This document shows, one piece after another, positions 11,322-23,643 of a stretch of 64,000 bases of DNA. Made by a program: the position numbers and the translations under genes. The notes beneath the pieces are model-generated. The model searched no databases, was not told where the DNA came from, and was given only the letters and a program-made list of their open reading frames with translations. The first letter of the stretch is position 1; each line of letters opens with the position of its first letter. Location of the stretch: positions 111,357,212 to 111,421,211 of the forward strand of contig NC_031768.1 of NCBI RefSeq assembly GCF_001522545.3, written 5' to 3'. Origin of the DNA: Parus major (lineage: Eukaryota; Chordata; Aves; Passeriformes; Paridae).

Positions 11322-14300
11322 CTGTGTAAAAACAAATTCAGAGAGAAAATGTTACTTAGACTCGAGTAATCCTTCTAAAGAAAGTTCATGAAACCACTGA
11401 AACCAAATCAATAGATGGAAAAGGTATTCTTCAAATCTAGTTTCTGTGGGTCTTCAGAATCTTTGTACAGAGTGAAACCTGACATTAATGTACTGCACAA
11501 GAAGTGTGACAATCCATTCCAAATATCTGCTTTTCCAACATTAAAATACCACTCACCCCTCCCAGGCTGCTACATTTCGATGCTGCCTTATATTGACCCT
11601 TCCAAAGTAAAAGCAAAGGGGCAAGGAACAACATGTGTTGCTACAGTCAACCTGAAAAAATTCTTAGGAATATATTAAGAAATCAGATTAACTCCAGGTT
11701 TCGGTTTTTGTTCCCCTAAGTCCATCAACAAGATGCATAATAAAAAACCTATACATGAAAAAATGCACCCCTGCCTCAATCCCTCTGCCAGAACATGCAA
11801 GGATGGCAGATAATTGTTCTGAGTAAAGGCTGGCTCTAGAGCTTTGTTCCCCAAACATTCATGTTATTATTTTAGCCCCCTCTAGAATTTCCTGGCTAGG
11901 GATTGCAGGAAGAGATCAATCCCAACCTGTTCCTCCAACAAAAATGCTGAAAGCAAAGCACAGCCTCATTCCCCCCCTCCAGCTCAAAGCCTTGCTTGTG
12001 TTTGCACCCAGTACCTTCTATGCCTGCCTCTGTTGTATTCATTTTACAACAGGAATATATTTTATTAACAAAAAGTGAAATACCCAGCTTGAAGTTTTCT
12101 GCTTCTGACACAAACCCTACATTCCCAGACATGTATTCCAGCTTTCCCTAACGGTACCAGTTGGTCTTGTAAAAGATATTAACTCCTTCAACAAACACTG
12201 CTTTAACCCACTCAGGAATATCCTTTCCAGCTTAGCATTATTATACTGCAGCAATTTTTTCACTGCTAAAATAGTTAAAACTTTTTTTTGCTGGGCTTGC
12301 ACAGATGGGAAAAAATACCTTTGGACCATGAAAGCAAGGAATTGTTCTATCAAACAATGCAAAGAGTATGTAAAAGAAGAAAAAAAATAAATTTTACAGG
12401 GATTTATTTGCCCCAGAACTGACAAAAAAAATGATGGAACTGAGTTCCCAAGCTAATTGCCTTGAAAACAATGCAAAGTAAGAGCCATGCTCTCAACACA
12501 AGGGCTGCGTGTGCACGGCATTAAAAGCCGACTGTGTTTCCTTCAAGAGCCTGATGATTACAGAATTACCTGTAAGTAAAACAAAAAGTAATTGGCTGTA
12601 TATTGCTCTTGGTTAAAAATCTTGTAAATGCTCCTTCCCCTCCATGCTGAATGTACATTACAGCCCCCCTCACATCCCCAGTAAAAATAACAATTAAAAG
12701 CTTCTGCACTGTGGGGTTTTTGGCTTGGGATTTTTAATGCTGACCCCAGAGGTTCCCAAGATCAGGTGATGGTGGCTGCAAGGAGAATAATCCCTTCACA
12801 CCAATAATTAAGGGCAGCCTGGGCAGTAACTGGGTTCTGTCATGAAATACAGATAATAAACACGTGCACATGTGTTAAGCTGCACTACTTTACAGCTCAT
12901 TCTGTGCAAACATAATAATTTACATTTTTATTTTAACAGCACAAATTGCCCTAAAGGTAGCAAAAAAATAAAAAGGCCCAGCCAGAGAAGGCAAAGGGAG
13001 AGGATCTGAGGAGGTGAAACATTTTTGTTCCTTTGAAGTAATATTATAGGATTTGTAATAAGGCTGCAGGGAATAGTTCATGGCTGGAGCCTTTTTAAAA
13101 GTAATTCAGAGTAAACTGACTGAAATAAACCAGCTGCTGTATTTAAGATGCTGAAAGTTTACGACAGCCAGGGAAGTTACTTTGTCCCTTTTGAGTTCAT
13201 AGGAGAGATTTGCTTATTCTTTGGGAAAGACTGTAGCTTGGTAGATTAAAAGTTTCAACAGCCACACACGTACATACTTAGAAATTCTAACAGATAAGTA
13301 TCTGCAAAATCTAAAATAAATGATTTTCAAGAACTTCTGACACACATACCAGGCCCATGATTGGCTCTGGTCTTACTGCATAGTGAATCAGCATGGCACT
13401 ACTCAGAAAACAGTACATAAATATCTAAAGCCAAATTAAAAGCAATTTAATCCACAGGAATTTAACAGCACTGACATGTTTAAGAATAGTGATTGCAACT
13501 TTCCATTGTGTGGGAGTAAGGAGAGCAAATTCTGACCTGTTATTTGTCTGTGACACTTATTTTACTGGCTGCTTTTATTTTATAACCTCATTAAATTTGG
13601 ATGATGAAGCATTAATTCTATGGGCCACATGTAACTGTAGAGATTTTTTTTGAGAATAGTTGTTTAGCAGTTGTTGGGCTGCAGCTTGTGTATCCCCTGG
13701 CAGTGCTGGGGAAGGAGACAGAAATCATGGATATTCATGCTCTTGGCTCTCTGGAGATAAGGAGGGGCAGGAAACTTAAAAGAATAATAATTTGAACAGT
13801 CAGAGAACAGTTATTCCATTGTCATGAGGATTGGGAAGCAGCTCTAATTTCCATCTACTGCAGGTAAATCCCTCATTAAAATGTTAATTCACTTATATTT
13901 TGGCAGGGGGCACCTGATTATGGTACCAGCAGCTCCTTTCTTGCAAATAGTAGAGTGCCAATATTGTGTGCAAAAAACCCCACATATATTAATGTCACAA
14001 TGTGCTAAGAAATAGAAATATATGGTTCAACCATGGTTTACATGGTGTAGCAGGACACTCATCTGCTGAAACAGTTTCAAAGATGAACTACTGCTTCTTA
14101 TCAAACAAAGAATTATGTGGGGAAACAACAAATGGATTTTCTGGTCTTGGTGTCTATGGGGGGCACTACCTTTGCCTGTAAGGATATAAAAATCCAAAGT
14201 ACAGTAAAAAAAAACAAAACCACCATGTAATCCTCCCATTCCTGATCAGGAATTAAACTATCACCTTCTTTCCCCCTCAGCTTCTCCTGCTCCAAAACGA

Positions 14301-14881
14301 TTCTTTTCCTGTTTTAAAGGATATGTGGATGGAGCTTTGCCCATGAGCCAATCTTCAGGATCCACAGCTCTGCTGTGGAAAAGTGTAACAAAGCTACACA
14401 CATTGCAAAGAGGACCCAGGACCAGGTTATTACTATTATTTGTAGTTGAACTTTGCCAAGCAAACAATTGTCACAGTAGCTGTAGTGTTCATCAAGACAG
14501 GTTTAGTTGATTTTTATTTTGATTTGGGAAAGAAAAATACATTTCTTAGACTTTATATAATGAGGAAGTTGCAGTTTTACCCTGGATTTCAGTGATGCAC
14601 AGCATAATCAATATCACAATTCCAACCACATGCATTGTTTGAGCACAGACAGTGATGTTTTGCTCATTACTAACCTGAACACAGATGAAAGAAGTTGAAA
14701 CAAAGAATAATTGTTTGGGGAAAATCTCCTTACCCACAAGAGAAGGGATAATTCTCTTCCTAATTTCACCTTGGTTTAAGCGAGGTATGGCTCTTATTTT
14801 TTTTTTTTAATTGAAAAATATCAGTTACCTAGGGGATGAATTCAACAGATCTGAAAGCATTAAAAAGCTCCAGTAACTTAC
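11322..14881 (-). other. EPHA3: EPHA3 intron 9
   Basis: This 3.6-kb AT-rich intron has no recognisable mobile element. The stretch around 12440-13400 is complex and repeat-free, and could contain conserved non-coding sequence, but that cannot be judged without alignment to other birds. Confidence 0.75.
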
Positions 14882-14949
14882 AATGGCCATTCCCAAAATG
14901 CAGCCTTTTCTCATCACTGCCATGTTTAGACTTCTTGTATCCACAGAAT
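14882..14949 (-). CDS. EPHA3: EPHA3 exon 9: juxtamembrane start
   Basis: This 68-bp exon is too short to stand out alone. It is supported by a TTGCTTGTAG acceptor, a GTAAGT donor and exact phase fit to both neighbours (2 in, 1 out). It encodes FCGYKKSKHGSDEKRLHFGN followed by GH and the first base of a Leu codon, a basic stop-transfer segment just inside the membrane. As I recall the human protein it reads FCGYKSKHGADEK, so this gene carries one extra Lys (codons at 14936-14931). The exon pairs with exon 10 to form the autoinhibitory juxtamembrane region. Confidence 0.93.
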
Positions 14950-15405
14950 CTACAAGCAACAGAAAAAAAAATTAATACAGAGAATTTTATGTGTTAACTG
15001 CAGGTGGAAACAGAATAAAATGTTTTCCCCGCACAATTAAATGCCTGTTTGAAAGTTTAATGATATTTACATTCTCTGTGCCCTATAGAGGCATGTGATG
15101 TTCTCAGGGAATTTGAGGAAATTGGCTAATGAGAGGATTTGTTGATTTTTGACCCCTACAGTTTAATTTTACAATTGCCTGAGAATGTGTTTATAGCATT
15201 TTTTAACAACTGCTGCATGATTTGGGCTGCTAACTCATTACTGACTGTGAGGCAGTGCTTGGAGCTCCTGGGCAGCAGACAAAGAATTAAAAAGCAGCCA
15301 AAGAATTAAAAACCAGCCACACCACGACACCCGACGTGCCATGGTCATCAGAGCCCCTCTGGGACAGCAATAGGAGAAAATGTGCAAATCAGACTCCAGA
15401 CCCAC
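14950..15405 (-). other. EPHA3: EPHA3 intron 8
   Basis: The shortest intron in the window (456 bp), between the transmembrane and first juxtamembrane exons. Its only notable content is a 19-bp tandem duplication at 15280-15317. Confidence 0.85.
15280..15317. repeat. 19-bp tandem duplication
   Basis: Two adjacent 19-base units, the first CAAAGAATTAAAAAGCAGC and the second differing at one base (CCAGC for GCAGC). It lies about 90 bases beyond the exon 8 donor in intron 8. Confidence 0.85.
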
Positions 15406-15508
15406 CTCCCAATCAAGATGTACACCACCACTGTGAGGAGAATGATGGCCACTGCTGCTGAAATGGCAATCATCACCACCTGGCTGTTCTCACTGGAGAT
15501 GGAGAACG
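15406..15508 (-). CDS. EPHA3: EPHA3 exon 8: transmembrane helix
   Basis: This 103-bp exon lies between a TTTGCAG acceptor and a GTGGGT donor, phase 1 to phase 2. It encodes a short stalk, SFSISSENSQ, and then a single hydrophobic helix, VVMIAISAAVAIILLTVVVY followed by ILIG and a split Arg codon, equivalent to residues 532-566. The helix is the only membrane span of the receptor and places the kinase in the cytosol. The small-residue AISAAVA stretch is the kind of motif that packs in transmembrane dimers. Skipping this exon together with exon 9 (103+68=171) would keep the frame, but nothing here shows that it happens. Confidence 0.96.
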
Positions 15509-17022
15509 CTGCAAAGTCGACACAAAAACATACAGATAACCTCACACACACATCTCATTGATGACATCAGAATTTACATGCACATAAGGGACAGACATCA
15601 CTATATAGCATTTGGTCTCCTGGCAGATATTTCATCCAGGACTTCATTTTTCATCAAAAAAATACAAGGGAAGAAAACATAAGACTCCAGCCATCTTTGC
15701 CAATTGACCAAAGTTGCTTCTGTTGCTCTCAATTTTTAGTCTTGCTAATTGTAGAGACTGCTGGCAAACTGATGGTAATACATAAACATATACACAAATA
15801 CAAACATTCATGTCAGGTAAGCCCTTTATGTCATGCTCAGTAAAGGAGTATTTCCTTGGCAAGAAATCCCATAATCATCACCTTCCCTTCCCCCTCTGTA
15901 TGATGGGAAGTGCTTTTAGGAGCTACATCTCCCAGGTAAGCCTGACAATATCCACACGAAGGCTGTGGAAAGCCAGGGCATGCAAGCACAGATGTCTAGA
16001 GGGAAAATAAGGGCTATTTTCTGCCTTGTTTGGGGTATCTCCCTGTGCTCCCTGTGCATGGAACTTTGGAGTGCTGTGCAATGACAGGATGCCTTTAATC
16101 CTCTGGTGTGAGGACCAATCTCCGGCAGAGACCTCCTGAGCTCCCCCGAGCACAGCAGAATTAAACTCCTCAGTGCTCCAAACTGAGCTGGGGGCTCCCA
16201 CCCCTGGCCCACACAGGGCAGAGAGCCTCTCTCTAGGGTCACATCATTCCTACCTCTGCCTATTACACACCCACAACTGCACCCAGTTATGATAACTTGG
16301 TAACACAGGAACAAACTTGTGCCTTTCTGAGCATTATCTGTGTAATTTGTATGCTTATTATTGAGATGTGCACCACTGTCTCCTTCCACACTTCTGCTTT
16401 TTCATTTTATCCTTCTTTTGGTAACATTGCAGAGAAAACTCATTAACCTCTAAGCTGTTAGTTTTTTTTTACCTCTGCAACATATTTTTTTCCTCCTTGC
16501 TGTAATTGTCCTATCTTGAGTTCTAGTTTCAACTAGAATGCCAAAGTTGCAAGTCACCATAACAGCAATTTGTAACTCTTTTTTCTAAACATGAAGCTTG
16601 TTTGCCTTTCGGAATAAGAGCTGGGGGGGGAGAAGGAAGAAGCGGGGATCAAACATATTGCTTATCTCAAATATACACAGAATCAGGGTGAAAGACTTGG
16701 CTTGACACTACTCTTTGTTTTTCCATCACACTTCCTCCCTCAGCAAGAGCCACGGTCTAGCAAGGCACCAGTTCTGGCCTGAGGTAGAAGCAGGGTAGGG
16801 AATGGAAGAAAACACCACCTGTGATAGTTCTGGGATACTCTTTATAGCCTGTTTCAGGTTTAATGATAAAACATAAAGTCACACAGCAATGCTACCAAGA
16901 AAGACACATCATAAATAGTTATGAGACACTTTTCCTCAGCTAGAAAAGGAGTGAAAGCAGCCATTCAGATGAGTCAGGAGCTGGGCAGGATGTCAGCATA
17001 AACCATTTGAACAAATACATAC
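15509..17022 (-). other. EPHA3: EPHA3 intron 7
   Basis: This 1.5-kb intron has, at its 5' end, the 27-codon open extension of exon 7 and an ATTAAA hexamer at 16863-16858. A run of eight G lies at 16624-16631 on the plus strand. A 157-codon open frame across 15916-16389 has no recognisable domain and is taken as chance in a GC-richer stretch. Confidence 0.8.
16940..17022 (-). CDS. EPHA3: Possible soluble EphA3 C-terminus from exon 7 read-through
   Basis: If the exon 7 donor is not used, the frame runs on from ETSPD into intron 7 with 27 codons beginning CMYLFKWF and ends at a TAG stop at 16942-16940, before any membrane helix. The product would be a secreted ectodomain ending after the second FN3 repeat. 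An ATTAAA hexamer on the minus strand at 16863-16858, about 77 bases past the stop, could serve as a poly(A) signal. From memory, the human EPHA3 short isoform replaces the same residues with a short tail beginning CMYYF, so the first few residues (dictated partly by the donor GTATGTA) look alike. Whether it is expressed in this species cannot be read from DNA. Confidence 0.4.
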
Positions 17023-17185
17023 AGTCTGGGCTGGTCTCAAACTCAAACTTGCGGCTGCTTGTCCCATATCCAGCTGCAGTTCGGGCTCGGATTTGGAAGA
17101 CATAGGTGGTGTCAGGCTTGAGGCCACTGATGGTCACGTTGGTGCCTCTGGCTCTCAAAATAGTATAGCTTGTCTCTTGTTCCTG
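17023..17185 (-). CDS. EPHA3: EPHA3 exon 7: second FN3 domain, C-terminal half
   Basis: This 163-bp exon encodes [20 protein letters not shown], then [20 protein letters not shown] and [14 protein letters not shown], equivalent to residues 478-531, with the NVT sequon at N493. It enters in phase 0 and ends one base into the Ser codon at a GTATGT donor. The start at 17185 includes the CAG (Gln) codon. It gives the family's usual 163-bp length and uses the AAAAG acceptor. A second AG three bases further on (CAG, exon start 17182) is also usable and would drop the Gln without changing frame. Reading through the donor continues an open frame for 27 codons (see the separate entry). Confidence 0.96.
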
Positions 17186-20100
17186 CTTTTGGAAAAAGAC
17201 ATTATCAGATTAAAACCACACCCTTAAAAAAACTGGTGGTTTGTACTAAACTACTACAAACATCCTGGAGAGGACTGCCATATATTTGAATATTTATAGC
17301 TTGACATATGCTTGTACAAACATTGATTTTCAATCATCTTTTAACAAGATATCTTAAAGCATCAGATTTGCCATGGTATTGTGCTTTAAATGGAACACTA
17401 GACATGAGGAGTTTATGACATGTTATTAAATGGCTTTGCATCGTTTTGTCTGTGGTCCGTAATACAAGAAAATTATTAAAAGATTATTTAAAAAAACATA
17501 AAACAGATTTGCCTACTGCACTGAACTGGAAGTTGTAACAGGCCAACTTAGACATTTTAGGGCTCTGCAGAGCTGTTGCAGGATGCAGTTTTTACTGCCT
17601 CACATTTTACAAGACAGTGGTTACCTTTATAACAGTCAGAAGGGAAAGCCCACTTGGGCTCCTCAGCTCAGCAAAAAGGCAGATTTAGCTGGTTTTCTAT
17701 TGTGCTATAAAAACTATGAGATAGTTGTGTCCATCCTCATTTGGACAAAACCACACTGAACTCAGTCCTGGACTATGTTCATAACCCCTCTCTGCTTAAC
17801 ACTCACCTATGTCTGACATAATGTATTTTATATAAAACGAGAGAAGGACTGGTTTGTAATTTGGTAGGTTTGGATACACTTCACACTGTGTAAAAAGCTA
17901 ATCCTGATAAAAGTATGTCTCAGTCCCACTGTAAGCACATAATCTTAACGTTCAAGCATGCATTTGGAGCCTGAGGTACAGCTTATTTTACTAAAGCCAT
18001 CTTGTACCAAAAGAGCATTTTTGGCTTCCTAAATATGGCAGCTGGAACTGTCTCAGGAAAAAAAAACAACTCTTGGCCAGCAGCCACACATGTGGGAAAC
18101 TGTGAGAACCTCAATTGTTTAGGTTCCCCACCATGAACTTCTCTGTTCTGGAGGTGGTGGGGATTTCATGTGATGTCCTTTTACTTTGAACCCTGTGCAG
18201 AACACTGCAGCCATTGAATTCTGCCGGGCTGAAAGCAGAACCCCAGCGAACGCACGTCCTGGCCAGAGAATCTCACCTAACTCTCATCATGTTTTATGGC
18301 ATTGCATTAGCTGCTGAGGGGCTGACATTTCAACTCCAACAGCACTGGAGCTCCAGGGCATGAGCACAGGGGCTGGAAAATACCCAACACACTCGCTGCC
18401 AAGGCCATTTCACCTCCACGTGTAAAGTTCAAGTGACTGGAGTTGTTTTAGGGTGTTTACTCTGCCCTGCTGTCTGCAGGAATAGAGTCAGGATATTCTG
18501 GGTTAGTAGGTGAACATCAGAAACCGTTCACTTTGGTGCTAAAGAAGCCTAAGTGCCCTGTTCTTGGCAGTCTTTGATACAGAGAAACAGAAACATTTAC
18601 ACCATAGTTAGGGGAATTGCCAGAATCTCCACGTAATATTCAACATTATGCTCATGAGAAATTACAGTAAAAAGAAAAAAAGAAAGGACAAAAAAAAACA
18701 ACCCAGAAAAAGCAGCTAAGCCTGTGCCTAAAAGTTACCATCCAGGATCCAAACCTCAGGTAGGGCAAGCTGGAGCCAGTCTTCAAAGAATGACTGTAAA
18801 AATGTTGACCATGGCCCATTTTCTTTGCACAGTAAAAATAAAAAGGAAATCAAAAACTGGGCCTCCTCAGAGTTTCCCAATACTTCTCTAAAAAGTTCTC
18901 TGTTCTAAATTCAGGAGAGCAAATGTACAGAAAGACACTCTAAATAGCTGACAGGCTTGAGTAAAATTATTTATTTTTGAACTAACAAAGGCCTAGTATT
19001 ATAATTTGCAGGCTTTCCTTATCTTGTCATTCAGTTGGATGTAGGCAACTATTTTAATTTCAAAGGCATAATAATCTTGTCTTTAAAACACAACATCTTT
19101 TGTGTATGCTATGACTGGACATTCATTTTGATCTCGCTTCAGGCTGCTTTTATGAAATGCAAACATTTCCTTCTGGTGCAGATACATATGTGCAAGGGAA
19201 AATACAGTCATGGCCCTGTCTGTTAATAATCCACGTTGGAACTTGGAAAATAAACCTTTAAAACAATGGTATGGAGGATGTCATGGTATCTCAGTTTATG
19301 GGAAGCTTTTTACACACATATTTTGTAAGTCATTTTTTATGTTACTAGTAATCAAATCAGTGCAACACCACATAAAAGCCCAAGTTTATCTTTCTTGGGG
19401 ATAAGGCAAAACTTCAGAGATACAGCACTATAGCTGCCATAAGCAGAAGGAAAACACAAAAAGGAGAGTCAGTCTTTGCCAAGCAGAACTTTAACCAAAC
19501 ACTCTGAGGATAAATTTGAACTTGGATGCACAAAGCAATTTCTTCCTGAATACCTCTGTATAGTTTACCAGACACAATCTTTGCTGGGAAGCAAATCCTA
19601 CTATTGCTAGTGTCTCATCTGCATGTGACATTTTATAATTTGATACTTTGTTTTACAGAAAACATTTTGGAGACATTTTAAATGGATAGTGGCAGTACCA
19701 GTAAGGGTGAATGGTTTTCCCTTTTACAGATAAGAACAGAAAGTGCATATATTATAGAGGAAAAATATTTTTTCCATCAGTTTCATGTGCACTTGTGAGG
19801 CCAAAACCTGACTACACATTTCTGGGAGGAGGCCACAGTCCTGATACTGCTCCCCTTATTGCCAGAAGTGAGCTCTTCATGGATATGACATTTCCTACAA
19901 GTCTTGTGGAGTATTCGTGGCCTACCTGCATTTAAAGACAGAATAATAAGAGTTTAAAAGCAACAAAGTGAATTTGAATATAAAGCAGATTTTCAGCCTC
20001 AAAGTGCAGAGTTCTGTGTTGCCTGTAGCCACTGATCACACAATTCCTATGATTTACAAAAGCAGATCTATTATAGCAACGTGAGCCTGCAGCTGAATTT

Positions 20101-20627
20101 CATTCATTGTTTGCAGAGGACTCCATCTTAATAAAGTACACATGATTTAATTGCAAGCCACATCTTCAGCTGAAACAATTAATAGTTTATGAGTGGTATT
20201 TAAGAGATGGCTTTTTTCTGTACCTTCACATGACAAGATACTCCTTCATGAGGACATGATTATGTGAACAAGGACAAGGAGGAAACAAACAATAGGGCTT
20301 GTGCAAGAAAAACACATGGCTTTGTTTTTTATGCACTTTGATGGCTGAGACACTTAAAATTCAACACAGCATTATACTGATGAACTAAACTAAGGTGTCA
20401 TTTAGTATCATTAACTTAGCATAAAATGTTATGCCTTACCATAAAATAAATGCCTAAAAATTCCATATGGTCTCCCTCTGAAAGAAGATTTTGTTTCTTT
20501 TAAATGTTTTGAATAAATATTGTCTGGGGCTTCACAATAAAGCTCTAATTTTTTTTTGCAAAAAAATACAATTCTATTCCAAACACTGCTTCTGAAAAAC
20601 TGCCACTCAGTTCATCATGCCATGAAG

Positions 20628-20752
20628 TGTTCAAAGCCTGGCTGGATGGGGCTTTGGACAGCCTGGGACAGTGGAAATTATTCCTGCCTATAGCAGGGGG
20701 TTGTAACTGGATGATCTTAAAGGTCCCTTCCAACCCAGGCCATTCTGATTTA
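20628..20752 (+). mobile_element. CR1 LINE 3'-end fragment
   Basis: About 125 bp reads as the CR1 3' terminal region in sense on the plus strand: TGGATGGGGCTTTGGACAGC, then GGATGATCTTAAAGGTCCCT, TCCAACCCAGGCCATTCTGA and an AT-rich end. This is the typical 5'-truncated CR1 layout and carries no reverse transcriptase coding. It is antisense to EPHA3. Confidence 0.85.
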
Positions 20753-22063
20753 TTAAAAAGAGTTAAAATAGTTTCCTAAAGCTGTAGCTACTAATTTCTT
20801 TAGACACATCTAAAGCTCTGCTCTTTCAGCTACACAAAGCCAATAACTGGTGAAAAAAAACAAATGAGCAGGATAATTAACTACCCTTGAGAAACAGAAT
20901 ATATTTCACATATTTTATGACAAACATCCATGAGAAAAAAACTACAAGATATTATAATTTGGATACATGACACTGTATTTTTTATTCCAAAACTCCTGTA
21001 ATATCCTAAATACTTTAAGACCAGCTTAGCAAAATAATGTCATGAACAAGATGTATGACAGAATTGGGCTGACCTGCATTGCTCTATTAATGCTCTATTT
21101 TTAATTTCTAAGAGATGACAAAAGACATGTCAACTGAAAACAAGCAGGATGAAAAAGGATGGCTCCACATAAATAAGCAATCAGGTATGATTTGTCAGGA
21201 GAAATATCCAGATTTGCTAACTCAGAAGGGTCTATTTCCACTCAACAGCAGTGGATTTTCTGATGAGCACCAGCAAGATGATTACTGAAGCTGAAAATCA
21301 AATGGACTGGACCAGTTTGAAAAGAAACCTCTCCTTTTAAAAGAAGAGGGAAGGAAGCATGTTTAGGGATCCCAGACTGAAAAGCAGCATCTTCCAGAAG
21401 TGTTTGCTGGAGGAATGAAGAGTATTCCACATGAGCTGCTCTAGCCCCAGGTAAGTTTATCGGAGAACTACTTTTGAACCTCTTACAATTTGCAAAGCTT
21501 ACAAATACATAGATTCAAACCTCCTGACAGCAGATTTGCTTTTCACATTTTTTTTTCCCTTCATAAACCCTGAGGAATAGGCTTCTGACTCCCCAAGGGC
21601 CTGCAGAACACACATTAAAAATGCTGGTGCCAGAAGGTTGGCTTTTTAAAAGCCTTTTGCTCTAAATGGCCTGGCTCCCATTGTCAAGCACTTGGCTCCC
21701 TGGTTTAAGAAAACTGTCTGGTGCATATGAACTCTTGATCACAGACTTCAAAGGGGAGAAACATATGTGCAAGATCAGCCTCCTAAGACTGGTGGGTTGT
21801 CTTATAAAGCTGTCTTATGACAACCAATTGCTCCCTGAGAGTGGATACACCCGGTGGGAATAGGAACTGCGTGCTCTGTCTGTGCATAAAACAGCAATTT
21901 TCCTGAGCAGAAAACACCATTTTCGGTGTAGAAAGATGATCAAAACATCCCAAACCAACACAAATAAAACTTAGTGGTGATTTAATTAAAATTAACTGAC
22001 TGCTCACGGCAGGGAAAAAAGAATCTCTCTCTTTGGGGTAAATAAACCCCAAGAGATTACCCG

Positions 22064-22442
22064 TGCTGGTTTTGGCTGGGGTAGAATTAATTTTCTGCAG
22101 AGTATCTAGCTGCGGCTTTGGGAATTGCACTGAAAACAGACAGGTTTGATAATATAGAGGTATTTTTGTTATTGCTGAGCAGTGGTTACAGGGTCAAGGC
22201 CTCTTACACCTTTCCAAAGAGGAGCCAGGGGGTGAACAAGGATTTGGGAGGTGGCACAGCAGGACAGCTGATTCCTGCTGAGAACACAGATATCCCATCC
22301 CATCCATCCCATCCCACATGGCACCACGCTCAGCACGTTAGGCTGGGGAAGGAGAAGGAAGAGGGGGATGTTTGAGTGATGGCATTTGTCACCCCAAGTC
22401 CCTGTTACATGTGATGGAGCCCTGCTTTCCTGGGGATGACTG
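22064..22442 (+). mobile_element. ERV LTR, 3'-truncated, antisense to EPHA3
   Basis: This stretch is homologous to the element at 43449-43871. It starts TGCTGGTTTTGGCTGGGGTA and shares GCTGAGCAGTG, GTCAAGGCCT, GGATTTGGGAGG and CTTTCCTGGGGATG in the same order. It keeps a central segment (about 22297-22420) that the other copy lacks, but loses the 3' third after the TTCCTGGGGATG block. A (CCCAT)n-like expansion sits at 22290-22316. From memory this is an avian endogenous retrovirus LTR, probably ERVL-like. No internal retroviral coding region flanks it, so it is a solo LTR remnant. Confidence 0.75.
22290..22316. repeat. Short CCCAT microsatellite
   Basis: Imperfect tandem units of CCCAT and CCAT lie inside the LTR remnant, probably a local slippage expansion of one ancestral unit. 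Confidence 0.8.
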
Positions 22443-23643
22443 AAATTCATCCTGTCACAATTGAAATTTTAAAAAAACCCAAAACAATGTGGAAGCCCAC
22501 AGGTGCTGCTCCATTAAGTGAGACTGAGTTGAAATGTTTTGGATTATTTCTTTTTCTCCCATTATCAACAGCACAAGGTATGTTTAGATTTTTACCAAGA
22601 TGTTTGATGGTTCAAGGGCTCACCAAAAAAACTCTTCCCAAAATCAGATTACATAAATTCGGGAGAAGTCTCTTCAGCATCCAGCCTTCTGATCCTCTTT
22701 CTTCATCACAAGATCAGGCATGTACTACCAAGACCACATTGTCCCACTCCAAAACTCCATGAAAATAATTTCTAAAGATTAATTCAATACTCATGGAGTA
22801 TTTTTAACAGCATTTCTTAGAGGATATTATCACTACATCTTCTCTGGTATGTATCAAATACAAGTCTGAATATTAGATATGAAGACTGTTAGCAAATGCT
22901 CACTTAAACCAGAATTCTGGCATTTTTTCCAAAGTTTGTTAACTCCAGGAGCTATATATCAAATAGAACTTTCAATAGATCTATCAAAAAATGGCTAATA
23001 CCACACTTCTCAATCTGCATGGCAATTTATGGTCTCTTCAATTCTACCACCAAGACCTCATAAAAACATTCTATTAAAAAGACTTTTTTTTCCCCTAAAT
23101 ATAGGTCTCTGTAGGATGTCTAAATAAACCATTGTAAATAAAAGAAAATGGCAATAAAAAGCAGAAGGTAGCTTTTCTTTCATTTGCAGTCATTTGCTTA
23201 CAATTTATGAAAAATTCAGTTATTAATAAGAAAGAACTTTCACAGTCCAAGCCAGCCCAATAGGCCAGCCAACATTTTCCAAACAATTTTCATGCAAAAG
23301 ATGCTCGTGCCACAGGGAAGTGGGTAAATGTATGGACACTGACAGCAAGATAGAACAGCATAACAAGAAAATTTCAGTCAGGAAAATAAGAAATAAATTA
23401 CATATTGACTGTGTTACTCTGTGTTTGTTCTGATGTGCTTGGGCACAGCCTTGCTAGACAACACAGGGATTTCACTTTGTGTTTCCTGATGTTCCCATTA
23501 CCAAAAATCGAGCAGTTCTGACACTCAGTCCCAGGGGGACAGACTGAATGGACCTGAGCGTGTCTGGATCCTTAACACGGGCAAGATGCAATGGTTTCAT
23601 CACAGCATTGCTGGGAAAAACCCCTCCCCTTTCATCTTCCCAC

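Larger units (their letters stand above)
17186..23643 (-). other. EPHA3: EPHA3 intron 6
   Basis: This 6.5-kb intron splits the second FN3 repeat. It contains a CR1 3' end at about 20628-20752 and a truncated ERV LTR at about 22064-22442, both oriented opposite to the gene. The remainder is AT-rich single-copy-looking sequence with no coding signal. Confidence 0.8.

Noticed and set aside
15916..16389. 157-codon minus-strand open frame in intron 7
   Set aside because: No domain, no splice context and overlapping frames in the same region. Best explained by locally fewer stop codons.
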